From Periplaneta americana (lineage: Eukaryota > Arthropoda > Insecta > Blattodea > Blattidae), in contig NC_091120.1 of the NCBI RefSeq assembly GCF_040183065.1, positions 22,477,708-22,541,707 of the forward strand: 64,000 nt of DNA, given 5' to 3'. Below, piece by piece: positions 1-10,035 of the stretch. The notes under the pieces are model-generated. The model was not told the DNA's origin, made no database searches, and was given only the letters and a program-made list of their open reading frames with translations. Within the stretch, counting starts at the first letter, position 1. Each line of letters starts with the position of its first letter. The position numbers and the translations under genes are program-made.

Positions 1-1
1 T

Positions 2-516
2 AAACAGCATTCAAAAATTTCTCCAGCTATCACTCAAAAAAATACTAGTGGAAACACTAGTAATGCCCCACTTTGATTATTGTGATTTTCTACTGACTGA
101 CTCAATGTCAACCAGTCGCAAAGATATTACAACGTGTTCATAATTCTTGTGTTCGCTTCGTCTACGATGTCCTTCGCGCTGACCACATTACCCCATCCTT
201 CCAAACTCTAAACTGGCTACGGCTTAACGAACGTAGAAATTTCCATTCCCTTGTTCTCCTTTTCAAAGTCTTTCAGACCTCTACACCTACCTACCTTGCC
301 TCCCGTTTCAGTTACCTGTCATCATATCGTAATCTTTTTACACGCATGCAAAATAGCCTCATACTATCCATACCAACACATAAGACATCATCGTATTCAT
401 CATCATACACAATCTCGCTATCGCGCTTGTGGAATACCCTACCCAGTGACATCAGAGACTGTCGGAATATAGCAGTTTTCAAAAACAAACTTATTAAGCA
501 TTTTCTTACTGCGTAG
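2..516 (+). pseudogene. Non-LTR retrotransposon (LINE) ORF2 C-terminus, frameshifted
   Basis: The C-terminal end of a LINE reverse transcriptase, cut by the window edge. One frame from base 2 reads a typical post-RT segment (LVETLVMPHFDYCD). After a frameshift near 115-130 a second frame continues LQRVHNSCVRFVYDVLRADH and ends with the common 'SRLWNTLPSDIR' terminal motif, with a stop at 514-516. An AT-rich 3' UTR follows, ending 'ctctaccaggttaaa' and running into a (TAAA)n tail at 739. The architecture is of the Jockey/CR1 kind, but the clade is not certain. The frameshift shows the copy is dead. Confidence 0.8.
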
Positions 517-736
517 AGTAGGTTTTACTTAATTAATAAAACAAAAAAATGTCTTTCTTCTTAACTTCTGCAATAAACTGTCTACCCTTTATTAATCAGT
601 TAATCTTTTAGTACTTTGACTTTCATTACATTTGTACTGTAAATTTAATATTAATTGTAATTATAATTTATTGTAAATGTATTCTTAATATTGTAGTTGT
701 AATCGCCTGGTAGAGGGGAGGCCTTATCTCTACCAG

Positions 737-738
<2 letters not shown>

Positions 739-813
<75 letters not shown>

Positions 814-814
814 A
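739..814 (+). repeat. (TAAA)n tail of the upstream LINE, first half
   Basis: About 19 perfect TAAA units directly after the LINE 3' UTR, most simply the element's own 3' tail. The array is broken at 814/815 by a Helitron and resumes at 1801-1846. Confidence 0.85.
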
Positions 815-1800
815 TCTATATTAATAATAAATCTGTAGCCGAAATTTTTCTGGTAATTTTCGATTTTCCAAAAATAATTGGTCCTAACATATGTAATTAA
901 CCACCCTGAAACCGAAAATCGCTTTTTTGAAATTTTTGTTTGTATGTCTGTCTGTCTGTCTGTCTGTATGTTTGTTACCTTTTCACGCGATAATGGCTGA
1001 ACGGATTTCGATGAAAATTGGAATACAAATTAAGTTCGTTGTAACTTAGATTTTAGGCTATATAGCATTCAAAATACATTATTCAAAAGGGGGGTTATAA
1101 GGGGGCCTGAATTAAATAAATCGAAATATCTCGCTTATTATTGATTTTTATGAAAAATGTTACATAACAAAAATTTCTTTAAAAATAATTTGCGATAAGT
1201 TTTATTCCTTAAAAAATGTTGATACGACTGATATTTAATGAGATAAATGAGTTTTAAAATTAAGATAACTGCCTTCTAAGGCCGTGTAATGAATTAAAAA
1301 ACAAATGACTTCGTCTTTAAGGGGCCTTGGACAGCAACAATCGAAAGCTATGAATGATAGCCTACAGATAATGTTTCTGCGTTTCTATGAAGTAATATCG
1401 GAAGCTAAATTAACCGATTTGTATAATTAATTATTAATTCACCATTGGAAAGTGTAGTTTATCTAGATGGACATAATGCTATAATGTTATCACAGTAACT
1501 TCTGAGTGAATCGAGGACAAGTAAAATTAAAATAGATTCTTATGCACAGAAAACTTGATAGGTTATTCTGTATATTCGTTTCCTGTATTTCCTAAACTAA
1601 TTTTTATGACCAAATGAGTGGTCTCTGGATCAAAATGATCGCATTTTAATTTTTTAATTCAATTTAAATTAAGTAACATAATAAACGATTTATCCTTCTA
1701 TCAAACACGAATGTTCCCTGGATCAAATGTCCTATTTTAATTATATAATTACTTTATATTTATTTCTAACGGGTGCAGCGGAGCGCACGGGTACGGCTAG
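815..1800 (+). mobile_element. Non-autonomous Helitron, copy 1 (intact ends)
   Basis: A 986-bp element starting TCTATATTAATAATAAATCT and ending in CTAG. A GC-rich hairpin sits just upstream of the end: GTGC-a-GC / GC-GCAC with loop GGA, eight bases before CTAG. These are the hallmarks of Helitrons (5' TC, 3' CTRR preceded by a hairpin). It sits between A814 and T1801, the classic A^T target, without target duplication, and splits a (TAAA)n tract. There is no long open frame, so it must have been moved in trans. Copy 2 at 61562-62517 aligns along its whole length. Confidence 0.85.
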
Positions 1801-1846
1801 TAAATAAATAAATAATAAAATAAATAAATAAATAAATAAATAAATA
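1801..1846 (+). repeat. (TAAA)n tract, second half
   Basis: Continuation of the TAAA array interrupted by the Helitron. It contains one irregular unit (taataaaa). Confidence 0.8.
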
Positions 1847-2051
1847 CGCCACTGGCTATATTTATGCAAGAGTTACCGATTATATTGATGGACGGGAACT
1901 GCATATTAGACGTAGGTAGTCATTGCGAGAAAGAAACAAAATCCAGCACCGTGTTTATGAAAGAGATGTATTGTCGATCATGGTTAATAAACGTAGCCTA
2001 TTGTGAAAGAACAAGGAAGCCGTAAATGTGTCCGAACGGCCATTTCTTTGA

Positions 2052-2395
2052 ATGAAGTGTGACCAGCGAATAGGAATGAAGTTACAGGAGAATGGAGAAA
2101 GTTACACAACGCAGAACTGCACGCATTGTACTCTTCACCTAACATACCTAATCAGGAACATTAAATCGAGACGTTTGAGATGGGCAGGGCATGTAACACG
2201 TATGGGTGAGTCTAGAGTGTTAGTTGGAAGACCTGGGGGGAAAAGACTTTTGAGGAGGCCGAGACGTAGATGGGAGGATAATATTAAAATTATTTGAGTG
2301 AGGTGGGATATGATTGTAGAGACGATTAATCTTGCTCAGTATAGGTACCAATGGTGTGCTTATGTGTTCTCTAAAGGCCATTTGTAAGGAAGTAT
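2052..2395 (+). pseudogene. LINE ORF2 C-terminal fragment ((TAAG)-tail family)
   Basis: Encodes the end of a LINE reverse transcriptase: [19 protein letters not shown], then a deleted stretch, VLVGRPGGKR and [12 protein letters not shown]. The same protein is seen at 47.9-48.9 kb and, more complete, at 55.0-56.7 kb on the - strand. Here it is 5'-truncated, with internal deletions and a stop after WEDNIKII. An (ATT)n microsatellite follows. Confidence 0.8.
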
Positions 2396-2399
2396 TAGC

Positions 2400-2426
2400 C
2401 TATTATTATTATTGTTATTATTATTA

Positions 2427-2484
<58 letters not shown>
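2400..2484 (+). repeat. (ATT)n microsatellite
   Basis: About 27 ATT units with a few interruptions at the start, directly 3' of a LINE fragment. Confidence 0.9.
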
Positions 2485-2680
2485 TTGTTACTAGTCAGCG
2501 ATATATGCAATGGATGGGAGGAAGGAACTGGCCAACGTGCCCCATTATCTCCTGGCTTTGTTGCTTGGTCATATTGTGTCACTTACGAAGTTTCAACCAA
2601 TCTGCTGACTAAACATATATTGTTGTTGTTGTTGTTGTTTAGTCAACTGTCTGAAAACAAGTTGCAATCTCATAAGTCAG

Positions 2681-2880
2681 TGGTTCTCAACCTGTGAGAG
2701 ATCGCGGCCCGGTAAATTATTTTTTATAAGACGAGGGCCTGGTCCCAGAAAATTTGCTCGTAAATATATACCTTTCCAAATTCGTTAAAGTTCATACATT
2801 TAACTAACATAAGTAGGCCTATTAATAATTAAGTATGGCGTAATTATGTCATATCAAATATCAGCCTTTCAATTGTATCA
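2681..2880 (+). mobile_element. hAT (Charlie-like) terminal fragment
   Basis: Begins CAGTGGTTCTCAACCTGTGA, the typical terminal repeat of Charlie-type hAT elements, inside repeat R. No matching opposite end is seen before the next element, so it is probably truncated. Confidence 0.4.
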
Positions 2881-2885
2881 TGCGT

Positions 2886-3519
2886 AGGGTTGCCAACTGT
2901 TTTGTAGAAAATACGGGAGATTAAGAAATCGACAAAATTTCACATAAAAATTGGAACATTTTTCACTTCAGTTACTAAAAAGGAACTTTATTCTACACTT
3001 GACAGATAGGCTTAAATTAATAAATTAAGAGTATTTTGAGACAGATCTTGTCTCGCGTAATAGTTGAAGTCGATAGCAGTTTGCAGCTCTGATTTGATTA
3101 GATGTGTCGTGCTCATGTTTCGAACATCTGTCCAATTACTGTATTGTTCATGAGATGAAACACCCTCTTTGTATGAGCATTACTACTTGATATGCATAGT
3201 ATAAAACTAGCCCGTTTTTTCAAAATTATAATATTAATATATTTTTATTTTAAACAGATGATCACTAAAACTCATTTCTGGTAAGCATTACCTTCCGAAA
3301 AGATTCCACATTTCAATGCATCTCTTGAACAATAAAATTCATCATATAAATAGTCTTCATTCACGACAAAATCAAATGTTTAGAATAATGATTTTTACAT
3401 TATGCAAAAATAAGGGAGAAAAATGCTCGAAGAGAAGGAAAATACGGGTGCCGGGAGACTGTTAAAAATTAGGGGCAAATGCAGAAGATCCCGGGAAATA
3501 CAAGAGGGTTGGCAACCCT
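2886..3519. mobile_element. hAT-like MITE with GGTTGCCAAC terminal repeats
   Basis: The left end AGGGTTGCCAACTGTTTTGT and the right end, read in reverse complement, AGGGTTGCCAACCCTCTTGT form imperfect terminal inverted repeats. Further similarity runs inward ('atacgggaga' against 'cccgggat'). A [C]AGGGTTGCCAAC terminus is common in hAT elements. I could not fix the target duplication. No transposase was seen inside. Confidence 0.5.
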
Positions 3520-3671
3520 GTCATAAATGATACCAATAAGACATCACTCATGAAGCAACTAAGCCAGGAGATAACGGATTAGGGTGGTCAGTTCTTTTCC
3601 CCCTCCATTGCATACATCGCCAATTAGCTACATATTACACTAACCAGACTTCAGATGTATACAAACAATTG

Positions 3672-4702
3672 AGGCGCTGACATGGGAAAGGTAGTAACTG
3701 CCAAAAACAACATTTTTCAGGGGAAGCAAAAAACAAATTTATGAACATAATCTCACTTACATTGTTACAGAAACTGCTTTAAATGAAAGACATACACTCA
3801 TGTTTGTGTTACATATGAAATTTGAAAAGTCTGGCACAGATTTATCTGTGAAATCCTATTTTATGAAAATACAACATTGAAATCACTCCTTAGCCAAACT
3901 GAGAATTAACGTTATTTATACATTATGCACAAATTTTTCGGTAAAATGTATGATACTCTTCATCGAGGAAGTCTAACATAGATAACAAGTCTCTCTTTTT
4001 GGCATCAGGGACGACTGGTCTTCTCTCAAGGCGTTGCAAGCACTGTAAGTTAGTGATTGACGTTAATGACTGTCCTTTCTTAAAAATCCTGTGCTCTGTC
4101 CACATTTCAAGGTCATTAAATGACTGTCTTGTTTTTATTAGAGGAAAATCAGGTCTTGAGGGTCTAATCCAGTTGAGGGTGCTGATTTGATAGGAGTTGT
4201 ATTCAAAAACTTGTCACATTCTGCAGAAAATTAGAAGAAATCCTCATCCTTCATCATTATTACATTATTAGGCTTACCTCTTCTGGAACCATAGCCTTCC
4301 ATCTTTTTTTTCTTTCCTCTGTGATGCCAAATTCCCTATCACATAGCATGTAGGAATGTTCTGAAACCAGGAATTTCAAGTCCACTGAATCAAAATGTTT
4401 CCTGGCAATAATGTAAATCAGGACCATTAGAATCATCCGATTCTTACTCTGCCCTGCACAGTTATCAGCCCATATTCGTCTAGACATACTCTGATGTTGT
4501 AAAAGGAGTTACTACCTTCTCCGCGCCAACAGCTGTGCACATACAACTTACAACATCTAGTGACTACGTTTCCGACTTCGTTTCATTACATACGGACATA
4601 CTACCTTCTCTGTGCCATTGGCATGGCCATTTACTACCTTCTCAATGAAAAACCTAAAAATTCGAATTTTTGGCAGTTACGACCTTTCCCATGTCAATGC
4701 CT
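3672..4702 (-). mobile_element. DDE-type DNA transposon remnant with 6-bp target duplication
   Basis: A 1031-bp element with terminal repeats AGGC[GC/AT]TGACATGGGAAAGG at both ends, flanked by CAATTG on each side. The uninterrupted repeat R at 46.8 kb has a single CAATTG at this point, which supports a 6-bp target duplication. On the - strand it carries two pieces of a transposase-like protein. One (about 4487-4260) contains WADNCAGQSKNRMILM and LCDREFGITE. The other (4105-3923) contains WTEHRIFKKGQSL. The 'DNCxGQxKN' block occurs in a large arthropod family of transposase-derived proteins. The superfamily name (possibly Dada-like, from the 6-bp duplication) is inference. Confidence 0.6.
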
Positions 4703-4800
4703 CAATTGTTCTTCCGCTAACACATATCGCCAAGTGAGATGTACTGCCTGATTGTTATTTAACGACACTTCTAACTGCATAGTTAGGCCTATTCATAACT

Positions 4801-5323
4801 AGACTTGCAATGTTGGGGACCGATTACACAAGTTGATTGCAGCATGATACATAGGACGGGGACGTAAGCTAGTACGAGGACATTGACTTGGTTTTGCGAT
4901 CGATTACGGGATATCGAGGTACACATAGACAAATCTGGACAGCTCTAGAAATAAATATGTACTACATAGCATTACAAAGATTTTATTTTTACTTATCTTT
5001 CGTTATGTGCAGAAGAATTATCATAGAATTATTCGCGGGTTTGAGTTTCCTCCTTTCTTTTCTTGTGCTATAATGCCTCTGTATATAATATCGCTTATCA
5101 CCTCGTATGTTTGTATTACATAAGTTACATGTAATGTTCCCGTCATTCACTTCAAAAGACTCACCAAATTCCGCTGCGAAAATATGCGCCTGGGAACCTT
5201 TACCCTTCCGCATTATTATTGTTCAACAGGTACACTGTTTACGCATGTAGGTAGTGACTGGCGAACGTATAGTCAATTGAAACCACCGTAACACACCCTA
5301 TCGGTCCCCAACATTACAAGCCT
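4801..5323 (-). mobile_element. hAT-like element with BED-type zinc-finger ORF
   Basis: The ends AGACTTGCAATGTTGGGGAC and, reverse-complemented, AGGCTTGTAATGTTGGGGAC form terminal inverted repeats. ATTCATAA lies next to both ends, an approximate 8-bp duplication as in hAT elements. The - strand frame 5213-4989 reads NGNITCNLCNTNI ... YYIQRHYSTRK, i.e. C-x2-C ... H-x-R/K as in BED-like fingers at the N-terminus of hAT transposases. The catalytic part is absent. Confidence 0.6.
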
Positions 5324-5423
5324 ATTCATAAGTATGCAGCGCGTGGGGTTTCTCGGTCATGATTGGTTCCTAACGAGTGATTTTCTTTTAGTCTGTTGTT
5401 TAACGACGTTACATAAACTACTA

Positions 5424-6069
5424 TAGTACATTATGCAACGAGCCTATAATGGTAGTAATTAAGACGCAAGTATGTTTGTTTATGAAACTCGCTTGCGCTC
5501 GTTTCATAATTTTCATACGAGCGTCTTAATTACCATTACAGGCAAGTTTCATACGAATTTTTATGCTCGACCATATTTCTAACTTGAAATTATTCAAAAG
5601 TAGGTCATGTTATGGTTATGTATGTGAGTAGCGAACTGACCTGAATTGTAAGATGTGCGCAGACGCGAAAGTATTGATTTTTTTTTAGGCCAAATGTCAT
5701 TGACCTTGATATAACGTAGAGAATAAGATGAACATGTCTTGATATAACCTGGAAATTGATTTAGAATTGAAAAACGAGATGACAAATTAAATTTATTTGA
5801 ATATTATTTACAATTAACGCTAATTATTATAGTAACAGAACATAACCTTCTGCGACAGTATTGGATTCCCAGCCTCCGTGACTTTTCGCTAATTGTCTTT
5901 CGATTGCATATCCGAGAATAATCGATACTTGCGGTTTTATAATGGTACAATGGTGATTTCTCATTGGCTGAACAACTGAATTATAATAAATAGGTGTACT
6001 TTAATGAGGTGCATTAAAGGGCTACTACCAGGTGTATAATTACTACATTTCGGCATGGTCGGGCATAAA
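5424..6069 (+). repeat. Interspersed repeat F, copy 1
   Basis: A family of about 650 bp found four times in the window (others at 44177-44760 reverse, 49441-50580 and 56735-57399). It starts TAGTACATTATGCAACGAGC and ends near GGCATGGTCGGGCATAAA. The first ~130 bases fold back on themselves: 'ataatggtagtaattaagacgc' is mirrored by 'gcgtcttaattaccattata', with 'gaaactcgcttgcgctcgtttc' at the centre. No coding capacity. Probably a non-autonomous DNA element or foldback repeat. Confidence 0.75.
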
Positions 6070-6262
6070 GTTATTTATCGTCGATGGAATTTGGTAATAG
6101 CGAGATGAGGCCAAGGATTCGCCATGTGATTACATGAAATTTACTTTATGGTTGGAGAAAACCTAGGAAAACATCCTACCACATAATCTGTCCAAGCTGG
6201 AATCGAACCCACGCCTGATTAGCAGACAAACAGACCTACTACCTGAGCTACGTCGGTGACGC
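6070..6262 (-). mobile_element. tRNA-derived SINE, family 3
   Basis: On the - strand a tRNA-like head (GACGTAGCTCAGGTAGTAGG ... GTGGGTTCGATTCC) gives a plausible A box and a canonical B box, followed by a SINE body ending near 'attccatcgacgataaataac'. It abuts the right end of repeat F copy 1. Confidence 0.7.
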
Positions 6263-6286
6263 GCGAGTGTTGAATTACATCACACA

Positions 6287-6535
6287 AGTCCACACCTGTG
6301 GAGTAACGGTCAGCGCGTCTGGCCGCGAAACCAGGTGGCCCGGGTTCGGATCCCGGTCGGGGCAAGTTACCTGGTTGAGGTTTTTTCCGGGGTTTTCCCT
6401 CAACTCAATACGAGCTGGGTAACTTTCGGTGGTGGACCCCGGACTCATTTCACCGGCATTATCACCTTCATTTCAATCAGACGCTAAATAACCTAGATGT
6501 TGATACAGCGTCGTAAAATAATCCAATAAAATAAA
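6287..6535 (+). mobile_element. tRNA-derived SINE, family 1, full length
   Basis: A tRNA-like head with A box TGGAGTAACGG and B box GGTTCGGATCC is followed by the body 'gttacctggttgaggttttt' and a tail 'cagcgtcgtaaaataatcc'. The insertion is delimited by an 11-bp target duplication TACATCACACA at 6276-6286 and 6536-6546, so this is a 249-bp retroposon. The 3' end ('gcgtcgt[t]aaataa') is shared with the SINE at 6931-7167, which suggests mobilisation by the same partner LINE. Confidence 0.85.
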
Positions 6536-6839
6536 TACATCACACAGTGCAGCGTATTCTCCTTCAGTCTATCATTTAACTGTTATAACAAGACGTATGT
6601 GTATTTAGAGTGCAGTATTTCTTTTAAAAGTGTGTAATATGGCTGAGTTTAGGTTTTCTTTGGAATATCTTGTGTTCGTATGCGATTCTTGAGTCTTCTC
6701 GTTAAGTTCTGAGACTATTTGCAAAAAGGTTACTTAAAAATGTGAAGGTTCCAGCTCGTGAAAGAAACTTTTTATAGAAGTATTGCAAATAACACGCGCA
6801 AATAATATTTTGACGGAAGAAATATAATATAATATGATA

Positions 6840-7990
6840 CCGCAAAGAGAAGAAATGTCAGAAGGAATTGAAATTGGGAAAGGAGTACGTCAAGGATGTC
6901 CTTTATTACCTATCAACATCTACTTGGAGGTAAAATGTTAAAAATGTTATGTTTTATTTAACGACGCTCGCAACTGCAGAGGTTATATCAACATCTCTGG
7001 ATGTGCCGGAATTTTGTCCCACAGGAGTTCTTTTACATGCCAGTAAATCTACTGACATGAGCCCGTCGCATTTAAGCACACTTAAATGCCATCGACCTGG
7101 CCCAGGATCGAACCCACAACCTTGGGCATAGAAGGCCAACGCTATACCAACTCGCCAACCAAGTCGACTACTTGGAGGATTTAGTAACGAACGGTTTTCA
7201 GAACATGGGGGGAGTGATAGTAGGAGGAAGAAGAATAAAGTGTATAAGATTTGCTGATATGGCGTTATTGGCATAAGAGGAAATGATACTAAAGGATATG
7301 CTACTGGAGCTAAATGACAGCTGTGAGCAGTATGGGACGAAGATAAATGCAAACAAGACGAAGACCATGGTTATCGGAGGAAAAATACAGAAGATGAACT
7401 TGCGAATTCTAAATAAGGCAGTAGAGCAAGTGGACAGCTTCAAATACTTGGGTTGTGCTATAAGTAATAAATAAATAATATGACTGCTGCCAGGAAGTCG
7501 AAAGAAGGATAACAATGGCAAAGAAAAGCTTTTAATAGAAAAAGGAGCATTTTCTGCGGACCTCTGGAAAAAGAACTAAGGAAGAAACTAGTGAAGTGCT
7601 TTGTATGGAGTGTGGAATTGTATGGGGCAGAAACATGGACATTATGACGAAGTGAAGAGAAGCGAATAGAAGCATTTGAATTGTGGATATGGAGAAGAAT
7701 GAAACATATGAAGTGGACAGACAGAATAAGAAATGAAACTGTGTTGAAAAGAGTGGGTAAAGAAAGAATGATGCTGAAACTGATCAGGAAGAGGAAAAGG
7801 AATTGATTGGATCACTGGCTGGAAAGAAACTGCCTACTGAAGGATGCACTGGAAGGAATGGTGAAGAGTTCGGGGCAGAAGAAGATATCAGATGATAGAC
7901 GACATTAAGATAAATGGATCATATAAGGAAACGAAGAGGAAGGTAGAAAACAGGAGAGATTGGAGATATCTAGGTTTACAGTGAAAGACC
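6840..7990 (+). pseudogene. LINE reverse transcriptase pseudogene, split by a SINE
   Basis: Reading across a SINE insertion gives EIGKGVRQGCPLLPINIYLE | DLVTNGFQ ... IKCIRFADMALLA (a degenerate F/YADD catalytic box) and then DSFKYLGCAISN, a typical LINE RT order. Many stops and frameshifts follow. The same family lies at 27360-27985 on the - strand, where it ends in a (GTAT)n tail. Ends here near 'gggcagaacactaaataa'. Confidence 0.8.
6931..7167 (-). mobile_element. tRNA-derived SINE, family 2, inserted in a LINE ORF
   Basis: On the - strand: tRNA-like head GGCGAGTTGGTATAGCGTTG ... GGTTGTGGGTTCGATCC, a body, and a 3' end GCGTCGTTAAATAAAACATA. An 11-bp target duplication CTACTTGGAGG (6920-6930 and 7168-7178) marks the insertion exactly. 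Removing it restores the LINE reading frame. Confidence 0.88.
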
Positions 7991-8099
7991 TGCTCTTGGG
8001 CAGAACACTAAATAATACAGCACGTAGTTCAGTAGGGTAGTAAATTGATATGCCTCTCCACAAGTTCACACTAGTTAAGGGACGTAAAAGAATCTGTAT

Positions 8100-8700
8100 G
8101 ACGTGCTGATACTACAAGCAATACAAATCCACAGAGGTTCAGCTTTTAGCAAGATAAAGAAAAATCGACGCCCTCAAGGAAATGTTGTGCGGGTTCTTGA
8201 GAGCATGCAGTGCAGGCGCTTTGAAATCCCTGCACTAGTACATCGAATTTTTATGTATATGTCACTTATGTGGAAACGAAGTTCTGTAGAGGTGTGTGTA
8301 GGGAATTTTTAGGGGGAAGAAATCTCTGGAGTTCAGTACCAAATGCAGAAACAAGTAACTTGTTCTAAAATTAAAGAGACAGCTGATAGGCTCGCTAAAC
8401 GATAAGTTAGAATTTCTAAGCGAAAACAAGATATTCTAACTGAAGAAAACCTCTATTAAATTGAATCAGCATTATAGCGCTATCTTTACGGCATGTTTCA
8501 CAGCAATAGATGTTCCAAAAACTTCTGCTCATACAGCTGTTACAAAACTTTTAAAATTGAAACCTTACAAAGTGACTACGGTATAGTCCATGAATTACGA
8601 CCGAATGATAATGATAATATAAGTCAAATGAATTGGGTTTTACAGAATGATGCTAAAAGTGTTTTTGATCCACATTTTAATATCATTTCACATGAATAAG
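8100..8700 (+). pseudogene. Decayed mariner-type transposase, HTH region
   Basis: Patches such as DVPKTSAHTAVTKLLKLKPYK and ELRPNDND...NWVLQNDA match the second helix-turn-helix and linker of transposases like the one at 9303 (VSKSTAHTAAKLLGLK). Frames change several times. No catalytic domain survives. Confidence 0.55.
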
Positions 8701-9302
8701 TCACTATAATCTAGACGAAAATATTTCTGTTTAATACACTAACTACTACATTTAAAGAAAGATAATAAGAGAGAAAAATATGCATTAAAGAGAAAAAATA
8801 TTCGTTACTACAGTTTACAGAGTGCGTCATTGGCATTGGAATAATCACACGTGTTTTTGTTACGGTTGAAATGATTTCCATTTACGTTGTTCTCAACTTG
8901 AGAACACCACATACTTCAGCATAAAGTACATAATACAAAGCCTCGATAAGTACTGATACTTAGCGTACTTTGCGTCCGTAATACAAGAGAAAGATAACTA
9001 CGCTCTAAGCAAAGACTTGATAGATACCGTTACGATGCAGAGATAATGATATAAACTCTTCTTTTCATTATTTATCCCTTTGTACAAAGCGTTCGCTTCG
9101 GGTCTGGGCCGGGAGAGCGGATCGAATCGCAGTTGGCTGATGTCACGCCACCTCAAGGCCATGTAATGCGCGTGCATGTTGAGTAGTTTAATTCTAGTTG
9201 TCTTCATAATTATTATTAAGATGTGTCGCTACTTTTAGTGTTAGTTCTTTCAAATGTAATTTTCAGTGTGTGTGCATTAGAATAGATAATTTGATCATTG
9301 CA

Positions 9303-9719
9303 ATGCCAACCGAAAAGTTCACGCTAGAGCAAAGATTTTTTATGTATGACACATATGTGAAAACCGAATCCTGTCGAGATGTATGCCGACAATTTAGAGT
9401 GAGATTCCCTGACGTTAAAGTTCCAAGTAGAGAAACTGTTAGGCAACTTGTTCTTAGATTAAGGGAAACAGGATCGCTAAACGCTAGAATTCCTAAGCCA
9501 AGACGAAGGGTTCTAACAGAACAAAAACTCGATGAAATTGGTGCATCGTTGGAACGTTCTCCAAATAAATCTCTACGTCTTGTTTCACAGGAAGTCGGCG
9601 TTTCAAAATCTACAGCCCATACTGCTGCTAAACTTTTAGGACTGAAAACTTGTAGAATGACTGTAATCCAAGAATTACTGCCGCATGACGACGTAAGTCG
9701 AGTGATTTTCTGTAGTTAG
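9303..9719 (+). pseudogene. Mariner-type transposase N-terminus (two HTH motifs)
   Basis: A 138-residue frame: MPTEKFTLEQRFFMYDTYV ... CRQFRVRFPDVKVPSRETVR ... RVLTEQKLDEIG ... LVSQEVGVSKSTAHTAAKLL ... VIQELLPHDDVSRVIFC. This is the paired helix-turn-helix DNA-binding region of an arthropod mariner-like transposase (DUF4817-type N-terminus). It stops just before where the catalytic DDE domain should begin and is 3'-truncated. It ends about 210 bp before the ABHD14 start codon. Confidence 0.75.
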
Positions 9720-9930
9720 GTTTTACAGATCATTGTACATGTACTATCAATGTCACATCTGTGCTTAGAGGATTTTCTTTTATTCCGGTGTCTGCCTGAA
9801 TAAACCAGATTAACAGACAAGAGAAGTCAGTGTCAGGTATCAGGAGTGGTAATCATGCTGTAGTGTGAAGATATGAATTGTTGAGTTTATGTCAATAGAA
9901 ATTGATGTTATGCAACATAGATAACTTATC

Positions 9931-10035
9931 ATGAAAGCGTGGATTAAATTATTTGTTGTTGCAATATTTGCTTTTGTTTGGTGTTATCTTGCATTTTCTG
10001 GACTGGTAAAGTTACCAGAACTAGACATTGCTAAG
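9931..10035 (+). CDS. ABHD14: ABHD14 exon 1 (signal anchor)
   Basis: Encodes residues 1-35, starting MKAWIKLFVV and ending PELDIAK. Donor 'aag|gtatgg'. Phase 0. Confidence 0.82.

Larger units (their letters stand above)
2620..3671 (-). repeat. Interspersed repeat R, copy 1 (split by two transposons)
   Basis: The segments 2620-2680, 3520-3671 and 4709-4755 line up in order with an uninterrupted copy at 46633-46885 (shared: 'gtcaactgtc', 'ggccaggagataa', 'cacatatcg'). Read on the - strand the repeat ends in (CAA)n, like a LINE or SINE 3' tail. The first gap holds hAT-like material (2681-3519). The second holds a DDE transposon (3672-4702). Confidence 0.6.

Noticed and set aside
251-472. 73-codon + strand open frame
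   Set aside because: Out of frame with the LINE ORF2 C-terminus that explains this DNA; a shadow.
2332-2697. Open frames of Ile/Tyr/Leu runs
   Set aside because: Translation of the (ATT)n microsatellite.
6310-6380. Possible genuine tRNA gene
   Set aside because: A and B boxes are present, but the arms do not form a full cloverleaf, and a SINE body plus target duplication follow.
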